DNA of 64,000 bases from Cyanophora paradoxa (lineage: Eukaryota; Glaucocystophyceae; Cyanophorales; Cyanophoraceae), in assembly GCA_004431415.1 (NCBI GenBank), contig QPMI01000116.1, positions 186,001 to 250,000 on the forward strand. The letters run 5' to 3'. This document shows positions 23,519 through 33,613 of the stretch, in pieces. Positions within the stretch are counted from its first letter, which is position 1, and each line of letters begins with the position of its first letter. The position numbers were made by a program, and so were the translations under genes. The notes under the pieces are model-generated. The model ran no database searches. It saw nothing but the letters and a program-made list of their open reading frames with translations, and was not told the DNA's origin.

Positions 23519-26500
23519 ATGCGATGCAGCAGCCGCGCGGCATGCGCAGCATTTCCGCCCCCATCCACGCGCTGTGCGCCGCCGGCGCCAGGGAGCATCG
23601 CGGCCGCCCGCAGCCGCAGCCGCAGCCCTGGCGGCAGGAGCGGCGCCCCTCCAGCGCGGGGCAGCGACGGGGCTCGCGGGCGCGCTCCTCGGGCCTTCGG
23701 CGGGGGCCGGCGCTGAGCTCGCGCCCACCGGGTGCGACCCGCTGCCGCGCCAGCCTCTAGCTGGGATTCGCTGGCCGCCTCTGATCCGCGCGGCGTCAGA
23801 CTGGGCCGAGCAGAGGCCGCGCGGTCCTATCTCCTCGCGCAGCGTGCGGTTCGCAGAAGCCGCGGTCACCGGTGGCGGCGGCGCGGACGCGGCGGCGGCG
23901 GGCGCGGCGGCAGGCCCAGAGGCTGCGGCGGCCGCGTGGAACAGGCGGGCGTCGCGGGCGAATTCGATCCGCGTGCGCCTGGGGAAGGGTCGCGCCGCGA
24001 AACGGGCGTCCCTCTTCGCCGCGACTCCCGCCGAGGCGCCCACGCTCCTCGACGACCTCCGAAAGATGTACGCCCCGCGGCTCTATTCCCCCGCGGCCCG
24101 CGTGACGTCACGCAGGTACGTCACGGGGGAGGAGGAGCGGCGGGCCCTCGAGGAGGGCTCCTTTTTCTACACACCGAAGGCCCTCCTCCAGGCCCGCCGC
24201 GTACCCCTCCCCCGCACTTCCCCCCCCCCCCCCAACAACTCACCGGGGGGTACGCGCGCGCAGCGGGAGGCGGCGAGGCTGGACGGGGACGTTCGGGCGC
24301 TCCTGGGCCGCTTCTGGGCGCTGGCGACCGACGGGGCGGGGGCGGGGGCGGGGGCCGGGGCGGGGTACGCCGCCGGGGCCATCCCCAAAAACGAGTACGG
24401 TCCGCGCCCGCCCACCCGCCCGCACCGCGCCGCCCTCCCGCCCGCCCGCCCGAATTATTGAAGCGTTCTCTCCATGGCCAACTGTAATACGCTCAATTAT
24501 AAGACACCAAAGTTAGTCACAGTCGCGTTGCGTTGTCTGTTGTTGTCTTACTTCGGCGCGGGCAGTGCGGCTGCACCGGGCGCTCTACCGCGCCCTACAC
24601 AGCGTGTGGGACCCCGCCGAGGCCCTCCGGTTCGCAGAGGTCCGCGTACCCCCCCTTTAATTTGGCCAACCCCACCGTCCCCGCCCTCGTCCCCGCCCCT
24701 CCGTTTCACCCCCCCCTCCCCCTCTTCCACCTAAATCTGATCTGACCTGATCTGACCGGAGCTATTTATAACACCAGGAGGACTGGGAGCGGGACCGGAA
24801 GGGAGCGGGGGCCGTCGACCGCGACCGCTGGGCCCTCTCCATCTTCGAGGCGCGTACCCCCCCCTCCGCTCTTCCCCCCCCCCTTCCTCGAACCGGGCCG
24901 AACCGGGGCGCAGCTGGCGGACCGGTGGACGGACAGCCTCGAGAAGGAAGCGTGCGCGGCTCCCCGGGGGGTAGGGAGGGGTAGCCGCGCTGGAGGGGTA
25001 CGGGGGCGTCGTAGGATACACATGTGAAGGGGCCTTTCCGGGCGCCTTAGTCGCCCCGAGCCGAGTCGCCCCAGAGCCCTCTAAGTGCCTGGGAGCCTTC
25101 AAGGGGGCCCCGGAGCAGACGACCGAAGCAAGCTAGTCAAAGGCTCGGGGGTCCCTGGGCCTCGGACTGGAGCTGGCGCCCGAAGCTAGCTAGTCCTAGC
25201 CGTCCTTCCTAGCCGTTCTAGCCGTCCTAGTCGCCTAAGCCTATAGCTAGGACCACCGCCTAACAGTCAACTAAGCCTAAGGACCGCCTAAGCCTTGGTC
25301 GCCCAAGCCTAGGACCGCTGTCAGTCCTTGTCGCCTACGTCTAGGACGGCCCCCTCGCCTCCCCCCTCCTCCGCCTAGGAGCGCTGACGCCCCCGCCCCG
25401 CGCGGGCCCTCCCTCGCTCCCGGCCCGCCCCCGAAGGAGCCGACGTGACTCACGCGCCGGGCCGGGGGTACAGGTACCTGGCGTTCCTCTCGCGTCTCTT
25501 CATGGCGGTGGCGGAGTGGGACGAGCGCCGCGCCCGCTTCCGCCTCCGCGACCTCGACGGTAAGTAAGATATAAATAGCGCCTAGGAAAGGAATTAGATC
25601 CGAATCTAGCTCGACCTAGAGCCTAGAAGCTAGGAAGGATATAGCACCTATAAAAGCGATTAGATCTGGATATAACTCGATTGAAGCAATCTGGCCGCGC
25701 CCGATTCCGCCTCCGCGGTCTCGACGGTGCGAGATACTAAGATATAGCGCCTTGAAAATCAATCAGATCTAGGCTGTAGCCTGAAGAGCAATAAGATCTA
25801 GACGGTGCGCGCGCGAATTGAAGCAGTCTGGCCGCGTTCCCATATTATAGCGTCTAATGAAGCAATTTGATCTGGATCTAGGTTAGATAACGCCCGCGGC
25901 TGACTTCGCGCCTGCAGAGATCGCGGAGGGGGTCGCCGCCGGCCCGTCGGACAGCAGCGACGAGGAGGACGAGGACGAGGAGGGGGAGGGGGAGGAAGAT
26001 AACGAGGACGAAAAGGACGAGGGGGGCGCTCGGAGCGCGCGCGACGGCGATCTCGGGGGGCGGAATTCGGGCCGGGGTACAGGGGCCGGGGCCGGCGTCC
26101 CGGCAGGCTCGCCCCACGCGGCGGTTGCCGCCCTACGGCGGGGCCCAGCGGCCGCGTCGCCGGGGCACGCCAACTCGAAGCCGGCGGGGTACGGCCCCCG
26201 CTCCGCCGTCCGCCCCATCGACGAGGACTACTACAAGTGCGGTACCCCTCTGCCTCATCCCCCCCCTTCGATCTAGGACATCTGGGACTCGACAAACGTT
26301 GGATAGAATTGTACCTAGGCCTCCCCCTAGGCTTCCAAACTTTAATTTCATATTGATCGATAGTGATCAGATAAGCGAACGGCGGCCCCCGTCCGCTCCG
26401 CCCCCGGCCGACTCTCATCCTCGCCGCCCTTCCTTTCGCCGCAGGCACCTCTGCGGCGGGTCGCGTGCCGGCGCGCAGGCGCGGCCGCCCTCGCCCGGCC

Positions 26501-27088
26501 CCTCCCGCCCCTCCCCCCCGGGCCTCGTCGGCTCCTTCGGCGGGCCGCGGGCCGTGGCGATCGGCGGCGTACCCCCCTTCCGAGAGGCGCCGGTACCCGT
26601 CCCCGTCCCCGCGGCGGGCCCGCGGCCGGGGCGGGCGCTGGGCCCCGCCTGGCGCGCTGTATCGGCGTCCTTTCCGGCCTCCTCCGCCTCCCTCGAGATC
26701 GGCCCCGCCCGCCCGCCCTCCGCCGCCTCCCTCGTATCCCTCGCCTCCGCCGCCTCCGCCCCCCCGCGCCCGCCTCCCGCGCCCCGGCCGCCCGCCTCCC
26801 GGCTGCCGTCCCGCGCCCGCGTCGGGTCACCTCGCCCCGCCCGCGACGCCTCCAGGCCGCGGGTTTGTTCTGGGTCAGGCCCTGCCGCCCCTGTCCCGCC
26901 CCTTAGTCGTAGGACAGGTCCAGGGCCTGGGCCTGGGCCTGAGGCCTAGGCCGGCCTCGCCCGCCCAGGCGGGGCCGGAGGCGGCGGCGCAGCGGCGGCT
27001 GGCGGCGGCGGTGGCGGCGCTGGGGGGCGGCCCCCGTCCCGGGACCGCCTCGGCCGCCCCATCAACGTTTCCTAGCAGTCCTCCCTGA
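23519..27088 (+). CDS. Protein with EF-hand-associated W-T domain, acidic and Pro-rich C-terminus
   Basis: Multi-exon gene; the start is unresolved (an ATG at 23519 is the nearest, in another frame). The first clear exon ends at 24200 and contains PTLLDDLRKMYAPRLYS and YVTGEEERRALEEGSFFY. Exons 24262-24399, 24564-24639, 24778-24849, 24914-24951 and 25474-25559 then join in phase to encode RLHRALYRALHSVWDP, EEDWERDRKGAGAVDRDRW, SIFELADRWTDSLEKEAYLAF and RLFMAVAEWDERRARFRLRD. The same module occurs in the gene at 38492, next to an EF-hand. The next exon (25918-26241) is strongly acidic (DSSDEEDEDEEGEGEEDNED). The last part is Pro/Ala-rich and its frame is uncertain. The intron after 24849 must use a GC donor (GCGCGT). 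Likely intracellular and possibly calcium-linked through its relative; no function can be assigned. Confidence 0.6.
24952..25470 (+). repeat. Long intron with TAGCCGTCCTAG / GCCTAAGCCTAGGACCG repeats
   Basis: This 519-nt intron (donor GTGCGCG, acceptor TACAG) carries degenerate repeats such as CCTAGCCGTCCTTCCTAGCC and GACCGCCTAAGCC. It is far longer than the 50-80 nt introns nearby. No coding sequence seen. Confidence 0.55.
25560..25917 (+). repeat. Intron made of three diverged copies of a unit
   Basis: This 358-nt intron repeats a unit containing AAGATATAGCGCC, then a run of the type GAATTAGATCTAGAT, then a Leu-like GAAGCAATCTGGCCGCG word. Three diverged copies start near 25565, 25637 and 25738. 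It also re-uses pieces of the preceding exon end (CCGCCTCCGCGGTCTCGACGG at about 25708), so part of an exon and its donor has been copied into the intron. Confidence 0.6.
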
Positions 27089-27887
27089 CGTCCACGGCCG
27101 CACATCGTCAAACACCGCAATTATAGCTTTAATTTAAATTTAGTGCTAATGTTATTAATGTCGATCGATCGCATGTTAGCTAGAGGGGAACAGGGGAATG
27201 CCATCTTATATAATCATGGCATCGCGATATCAGCTGCACTGCGGCAGCCTGGAAGAGGACATGCATTTGTGTTCATATGGCCCAACAATATTTAGAATGA
27301 TGTCTACGTCGCGATCGTGCTTATATAATTAGACCTCGCAATTGCAATTGCTTCGAATTCCTGGCCATGGCATGCCGGGCCATGGAGAAGTAGCTCTGAG
27401 ATCTAGAGCGCAGGCTCCGCCCGCGGGTCGCCGTACTCTGCCGTCACTATCGGTTAACGTTCTTATCCGATGATGATATGCAGCTGCAGCATGAAGCGTC
27501 GGAGTTGCGGCCGCGGATCGTTGCGGGCGGCGGGGCGGGCACTCCCCCCCCCCCACCCCACCCCCCCCCCCCCCCCCGCGATTTCTCTAGCACTCTCTGA
27601 AGGGAATTCGAAGTGAAGGAGCGCTCTAGCTTTCTCGACCCGGTGACCCGAGAGGCTGCATCGCTACACTTCTAAATTCGAGAGACACGTTATGTACACC
27701 CTACCAGGCTGCAGAAACCTCGCATGACCCAAGCTTAAGACTGGTCATGGCCCCGTGCAGCAACGCAAACGGCTATGAAGAGCTATAGCTATCGATCCAT
27801 GAACAGCGGACGGCCGCTGGTCGGGACTTGCAATTGGCTACGCGATGCGGATCCGGGTCCGGCCCGGCAGATCGAGCTGCAGGTCGC
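27089..27887. other. Convergent intergenic region, AT-richer
   Basis: No gene seen. The sequence becomes AT-richer after 27120 and contains several 6- to 12-bp palindromes (GCAATTGCAATTGC at about 27337, CATGCCGGGCCATGG-like words at about 27365) and C homopolymers at 27544-27578. Confidence 0.5.
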
Positions 27888-30043
27888 TCACTTGGGCGGG
27901 TCAAGGTAGAGTCTCAGGGACATCTCGTCCATCAGCATCTGAGTGTTGATGTCGGCTGCGCAGACGACGTCAGATATATACAGCTGCACAAATTAAAAGG
28001 CAGTCGAGGTGGTCATGGCGCACCAGTGTCCAGCTGGACGACGACCTCCTTGGTGGTCGGGTGGATGTAGTCGGTCGCGGCGCCCTTCGTGCAAGTCTGC
28101 TCGCTCCAGACCCTGCATGCGTCGCCGTTCAGGTAAACAATTTGCAACCTAATTATAAATAGCTAGTCGCAGCAGGAGAACAATCGCAAACGCGCCAGGC
28201 AGGAATCTCCAAGTTGGTGCAGATCTCGTCGAACTTGTCCGTTTTGACGTTCTTCACGGACCACGTCCACGTCTTCCCCTCCTCGCGAACGTTGTCGCCT
28301 GCATTGCCGCAAAGTTGTGTCAGTATTAATGCGGTTGTGCGCGCGCCTGATTACTTATATATATTTATATATTAATTAGCTATAGCGCTGCGCCGCGGAC
28401 CCTGGATCTTCATGAAGAGCTCGAGCGGCGACTTCGTGAGCTTCGCGAGGTCGGCCGTCACCTTGTAGACGAACTGCGTCTTCGACGGCTTCTGGGCGTT
28501 GTACGAGCCGAACTCAAAGTACTGAGCGTAGCAGTCGCGCTCGAGGTCGCAGCGGGTGGAAGAAGAGGCGAGGAGGGCGACGGTGTCTTTGTTGATCGGC
28601 TTGTCGATGGTGCCCTGTACATGTTGCAGGAAAGTCAGAGATCTAGATCTATGACGGCGAAAGATAGAGTCGCTCAAACTAAAACCACTCACGCCGATGG
28701 GGATGATGTCCGACGGCTGAGTCAAAACGACCTTAATGGGCACAGGCTCCGGCGGGGGCGGCACGGTGGTCGTCAGCTGCGCAGGTTGACGAAGATCACA
28801 TCAACGAGCATCTCCGTGGCGTAGGGGTCTGCGCCGATGATATCGATATCGATATCATCCCACGAAATTGCTGCGAAGATCTAGAGCTAGAGCTTCGAAT
28901 TCAACAACAGAACGCACGGTTGGTCGCCTGGTTGATCCTGATCTCCTTGTTGACCGGGTCGATGAAATTGACGGCGTTGTCGAGCTTGAAGTCCCGCCAG
29001 GTCCAATACCTGCGCCGCGATCGGCGTTGAGCTCGAGGCTGCAACTTGCAATTGCGCAATGGGGACGACGACGTCAGTTGCAAATCGAACCAGCTGGGGA
29101 AGCCGGGGCCCTTGTTGTCGCCAAGGGAAACGAACTTCTTCGCGTTGAAGTCGTAAGCGGAGTAGCTCCACAGAGCGTCGTAGCCAGCATCGCCTGCAGA
29201 ATTCGAAATATATATCAGCGCATGAGCACCGAATTCAAAGCGCTTATGATCACGCGTACGCTTACGCTAGCTCTAGATCTAGCGCTCAGCGGCTGCGACC
29301 CTAGTCGTTCAATTTCCGATCGCAAGGCGCGCCTTGGACTTTGATGGTCACGTCGAGCGAGCCCGTGATGTTCTTCGGGTCGATGTAGTCCGGCAGCTTG
29401 AAGACGAAGTCCGTGTCCGACGGCTTCTTGATGCCGGGGCGAGAGCGGAACTCGATGTAGGCGCCCCAGCAGTCCTGGAAGCCCGTGCACCGGACGTGAG
29501 CCTTCTTGGTGATCAGCATGTAGTTGTTCAGCACGACTCCCTGCAATGCGCAGCGCAGAAGTCAGCACTCGGTCAGGGAACGAGCTCGCGCGCAGTCTAA
29601 GCTTATATATATATGTGGCGCATGCGCAGAACTTCGGAATCTCAAATTAATTTAAAGCAACTCACGTTTTTGATGAGGTCCGACGACGCAACGAGGGAGA
29701 CCTTGTAGGTGGCGTCGACTGCCGCCGCCTGCATCTCGGTCGCGCCGACGTAGACGTACGCGGGGCCCGACTGGGCGGAGGCCGCCTTGTCGTCGCGACC
29801 CGCGGCGCCAACTCCGCGCTGACCGGTGCTCCCGGTCCCGCGGGCGGCGGCGGCGGCGGGCGCGACGAGTGCTGTCGCATTCCGAAGACGTCAGGGCGCT
29901 GCCGCAACACGCGAATTCGAACGGTTCTCCATACACGTGCACGCACCGAGCGCGATGACGGCGCCGAGGGCGACGACGAGGAGGAGCGAGGGCTGGCCGC
30001 CCTGAAGCTTGCGGCCGCCGCGATGGAGGGCGGCGGAGGCCAT
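27888..30043 (-). CDS. Signal-anchored protein of two tandem paralogous units
   Basis: Eleven exons resolved: 29947-30043, 29666-29871, 29333-29540, 29091-29193, 28918-29009, 28800-28828, 28693-28776, 28401-28614, 28196-28298, 28024-28112, 27888-27955. The start ATG (30041-30043) is followed by a basic stretch and the hydrophobic LLLVVALGAVIALGA, a signal anchor or signal peptide. Exons 2-6 and 7-11 encode two homologous units: TDFVFKLPDYIDPKN versus TQFVYKVTADLAKLT; WSYSAYDFNAKKF versus WTWSVKNVKTDKF; NFIDPVNKEIRINQAT versus DYIHPTTKEVVVQLDT; TEMLVDV versus TQMLMDE. Intron positions and phases match between units, and exons 4 and 9 are both 103 nt. Two introns use GC donors (at 29332 and 28195). 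The family is not recognised; the units look like beta-rich extracellular domains. Exons 6 and 7 need a 23-nt intron (28777-28799) to avoid an in-frame TGA. Confidence 0.75.
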
Positions 30044-30723
30044 CGCTGACAGAGCTTGCCTGTGCTGCTGCAGGTGCTCTTCCGAAGGAGGGACTGAGCG
30101 AATGCTGCAGCAATGGCGGCCGCCGTGCGAATTTAAAGAGACCACCAAACGATTCGCTCGAAACGGCGCGGGCTCAGCGGCTCAGCCGCTGAGCGGCTTT
30201 ATTGTTTTTTAATTTCGAGTCTCAATCGCCGTTCGGAGCGCCCAAAGCCCGCAGGTGACATTCTAGCCGAAGCGTTCGAAGCCCGTCCGACGGTCAACTT
30301 GAAAACCAGTCTCGCAGGCCTTGCACACGAAACGCCCGTCACGGCGTGACTTCGCAAGCGATCCACGCGTCACCGCGGGGCGCAGAGTGGTTTTCCGAGT
30401 TTTTTTCGCGCGGTTATGCAGGGTGACTTAAGCTTCGCGAGCGTGCAAGCTTAAAATCAGCGAACTCCGCCGCAGCGAAAGTCCGACGGTCGTCATTCAA
30501 TTGTCACCGCACAAGTCACTGCAGAATGTTAACAACCTGCAGAATTTCGAACCAGAATTTTTATAGATCATATATACGGTTCTAGTTCTATGTTAACCGT
30601 AAGACTAACCACCAGAAGTGGGGCTATTTCCGAAGTTCCGTATACGTAAGAAAAAGCGTTGGTTCATGGTCGGTAATTATAGAACCACTAGAAAGGTTTT
30701 CATGGTTCGTTCAACGGTTCTCA

Positions 30724-30767
30724 TGGTTCTCATATGCATGATCATGCATGCAGATATATGAGAACCA
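30724..30767. repeat. Inverted repeat, 12-bp arms
   Basis: TGGTTCTCATAT at 30724-30735 is exactly complementary to ATATGAGAACCA at 30756-30767; the 20-nt loop itself contains the palindrome GCATGATCATGC. Confidence 0.7.
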
Positions 30768-30828
30768 CCATGCATACTCAGTATGTAATTTGCGCGCGGC
30801 CCCCCTGCGCATGCCCGGCCCATGCCAG

Positions 30829-30935
30829 CCTGACTCCTGACAGTTGCACGCGCGGAGATCCGGATCCTAGCTATAGAGCCGCCTGACAGTTGCACGCGCG
30901 GCCCAGCCTGACAGTTGCACTGCGGCACGCGCGGA
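30829..30935. repeat. CCTGACAGTTGCAC direct repeats
   Basis: The word CTGACAGTTGCACGCGCGG occurs twice and in an altered third copy (CTGACAGTTGCACTGCGG) within 107 bp, alternating with CGCGCGGAGAT. No coding context. Confidence 0.6.
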
Positions 30936-31308
30936 GATGCGCAGGATGCTGTTGTTCTGCTCCAGGCAACCAGGCAGGCTGCGCTGCTGCGCCGGCAGCC
31001 GCGCGCTAGCGGTGGCTGCTCCGTTACAATTGCAGAGTTGGGTTCGCATAATTTCCTACAGAACCATCATCTGCTTCGGGATTGATGTATCCGGATCGAA
31101 GTAATGAAAATTGCCGAGGATCGAGATCGAACTAGATATCAGGCTACAAGCTAGAGGAGTATGTTCAACGATAAACGTTAAATGTTCTACCTTGGCTTGC
31201 TAAGCTGCGTATGCATCCGGTAAAACGTCCTAGGGTCGTAGAATAGACATATAAACCATCATTGCACTATCTCCACACTGATTAATTCCAGACACTTATC
31301 TGAGCCAC

Positions 31309-33608
31309 TTATCGTGGTACAGCCGCTAGCGGTGCCCCCGAACGCTGCCGCAGCGCTGCACCACGTACTCGCAGGAAAGCCGCCGGTCCCGAACGGCGCG
31401 AAAGAAGAAATCTCCAAAAATTGAAGGAAGAAGAAGAAAGGGATGGAAGCGGGGAGCGAAAGGGCGGCGCGCTAGCAGCGCAGATCGACGACGAGCGGGG
31501 CGCTGCCCTCGTCGGCCTCTTCGGGCCCCGGCGCACCGCCCAGCCTGCGCGCGGGGCGTCAGCGAAAGGCGCCCCGCGGACGGCAGGAGGGCAGCGGGCG
31601 GCGGTGGCGCACAGCGCGTGCGGGGCGGCGTGGTGCATCTCGTGCTTCGGGAGGGGGTGCTCGTGGTAGTCCCTGGGGTGGGCACACGGAAATCAGGAGG
31701 AGCGGGGTACGGGGTCAGAGGGGCGGGCGGCGGACCGGTGGGGGCACGCGGCGACGATGTGGAGGCCGCGCTCCGTCAGGCGGAACGCCGCGATGCTGCC
31801 GGGCAAGGCGGGGTACCGCGTTACAGGGCCGCGGGGGGGGTACAGAGCGACAAGCGGGGGGTACGCGCGCACTGGGCGTCGGACTTGGGCGCGACGACGA
31901 CCGACACGGCCTCGGGCAGCTCCATCTGGAACTGGGGCCGGGGCGCCTCAGGCCGGGCGGGCGGGGTACAGGGGACAACGGCGGAAAAAGGGGTACCGGG
32001 GCGAGGTCGTGCATGTCGATGGAGGAGAGGGAGCACTGCTGGGCGGGGGTGGCCTGCCGGGCGCCGGGCGTGAGGGAGCGCCGGGTCGAATCCGGGCAGC
32101 GGATTTAAGCATAAGGGACGCACGGTGATGAGGCCGGCGAGGACAAGGCCGCGGGCGGCGGCGGCGCGGGCCGCCTCGTCGCGTGCGTCCGGCGGCACGA
32201 CGCTCGCCTGCACCGAGCTGCACTGGCGCGGCACGAGCACGGCCCGCACGGCGAGCGCCGTCCCCGCCCCGCCCTCCCCGTCCGCCGCCGACGCCGCGAG
32301 GAAGCCGGCCGTCTTGCGGTACGCCTCCGTCGCCGGACGCGTGAGCGCCTCGAACGCGGCGAGCACGGCCGACGGCACGCGCAGCGCCCGCAGCGGCGGG
32401 GGCGCCGGGGCCGGAGCCGGCGCGGGCGCGGCCGGGTAGGGGCCCCGCGGGGCGAGGATGACGGGGGGCGCGTGGAAGGGCGGGGGGAAGAGGAAGGGGC
32501 CGGGGCGGGGTACAGGATGGTTCCGTCGGGGGCGACGAGGGCGCCGGGGGGGGAGGGCCGCCGCCGGCCGCGGCCTGCGGCGGGGGCGCCCCGGGCCGAA
32601 GAAGGCGTGCGGGGCCAGCGGCTGGCCGGGGAAGGGGCCCGGGGGCCGTGCGGGGCGGGGTACGCGAAGTGCGGCGGGGCGGGGCGGGGGGCGTGCCGAG
32701 GATGCCGGGGGCCGGCTCCTCGGGCGGGCGGGCGCGGCGGGGACGACGGGGATCGGGGCGGGGGCGGGGCCGGGACCGCAGCCGGGGCGGCGGGGGCCGG
32801 GGCCGGGGAGCGGGGCCCGGGGCTCGCCTCGCCGCCGCTCTCCGAGGCGGCGGGCGACTCTGGGGACGAGACGCCGCCGGGCCCGCCCGAGCAGACGTGC
32901 GGCTCGCCGAGGGCGGCGGAGACGGCGGAGCAGACGGCGCGGAGGGAGACGAGGAGGGCGACGAGGTCAGGGCGGGGGCGGCCCTCGAGCAGCGAGCCGG
33001 CGTCCTGCCCGCCCAGCAGCAGCCGCGCCCGCCAGTCCTCCTCCACCTTCTCCTCCCCCTTGGGCGACGCCTGCGCCGCGCCGGGGGCGGCGCCTGCCCC
33101 GGGGCGTCGCGGCGGCGGCGGGCGAGGGCCGCCTCGGCGTCGGCGGCGCGGCGAGCCTCACGCGCGGCGCGCGCCTCCGCCTCCTCCGCGCGGCGCCGCT
33201 CCTCCGCGAGGCGCCGGTGGACGGCCGCCAGCTCCTGCCGCGCCCCGCGCGCCGCCTCGCCGGCCCCGCGCTCCCGCCCCTCCGCCTCGGCCAGCCGCCG
33301 CTGCAGCGCCGCTCGGCCCTTCTCCGCCTCCTCCGCCGCCGCCTGCGCCCGCTGCAGCGCCGCCCGCGCCTCGCCGTGCGCCGCGCGCTCCGCCGCCAGC
33401 GCCGCCTCCGCCCGCCGCGCCGCTTCCTCGGCCGCCCCGGCGAGGCGCCCCGCGGCCGGCGGCGCCCGCCGTCGGTGTCTGCGCCGCCGGCGCCCGCCGC
33501 CGCGGGGAGCGCCTGGGCCGGCGCCGCGGCCGCGGCCGCCGCCGCCCCGGCGGCCTCTATCATGGATCGGCACGCGGCGTCCTGGCTCGCCGCCCACCGC
33601 TCCCGCAC
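31309..33608 (-). CDS. Coiled-coil plus AMSH-like MPN domain lacking catalytic residues
   Basis: Read right to left: a coiled coil rich in Ala/Glu/Arg (about 33450-33110, heptads such as AEEAARRAEAALAAERAAH), low-complexity Pro-rich sequence, then an MPN domain in exons ending at 32124 and at 31997-32053, 31873-31931, 31748-31795 and 31309-31672, all joining in phase. The domain aligns with AMSH-family deubiquitinases: RKTAGFLAA at the ETCGIL position, AVRAVLVPRQ, then LITATPAQQCSLSSID at the WIHTHP...LSSVD position, LPEAVSVVVAPK, FRLTERGL and DYHEHP. The JAMM metal ligands are changed: both His of HxH are Thr, and the upstream Glu position is Lys. It is therefore probably an inactive MPN protein acting as a scaffold. 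C-terminal sequence after about 31560 is low-complexity. It may share a transcript with the exons at 33614-37012. Confidence 0.6.
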
Positions 33609-33613
33609 CTCCT

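Larger units (their letters stand above)
30044..31308. other. Intergenic region
   Basis: No gene supported. It includes an AT-rich tract with repeated GGTTCTCATGG and GAACCA words around 30570-30780, an inverted repeat at 30724-30767 and a short direct repeat family at 30829-30935. Confidence 0.5.

Noticed and set aside
32060-32100. GGGTCGAATCC as a possible tRNA T-loop
   Set aside because: It lies inside an intron of the MPN gene, and no cloverleaf can be drawn on either strand.
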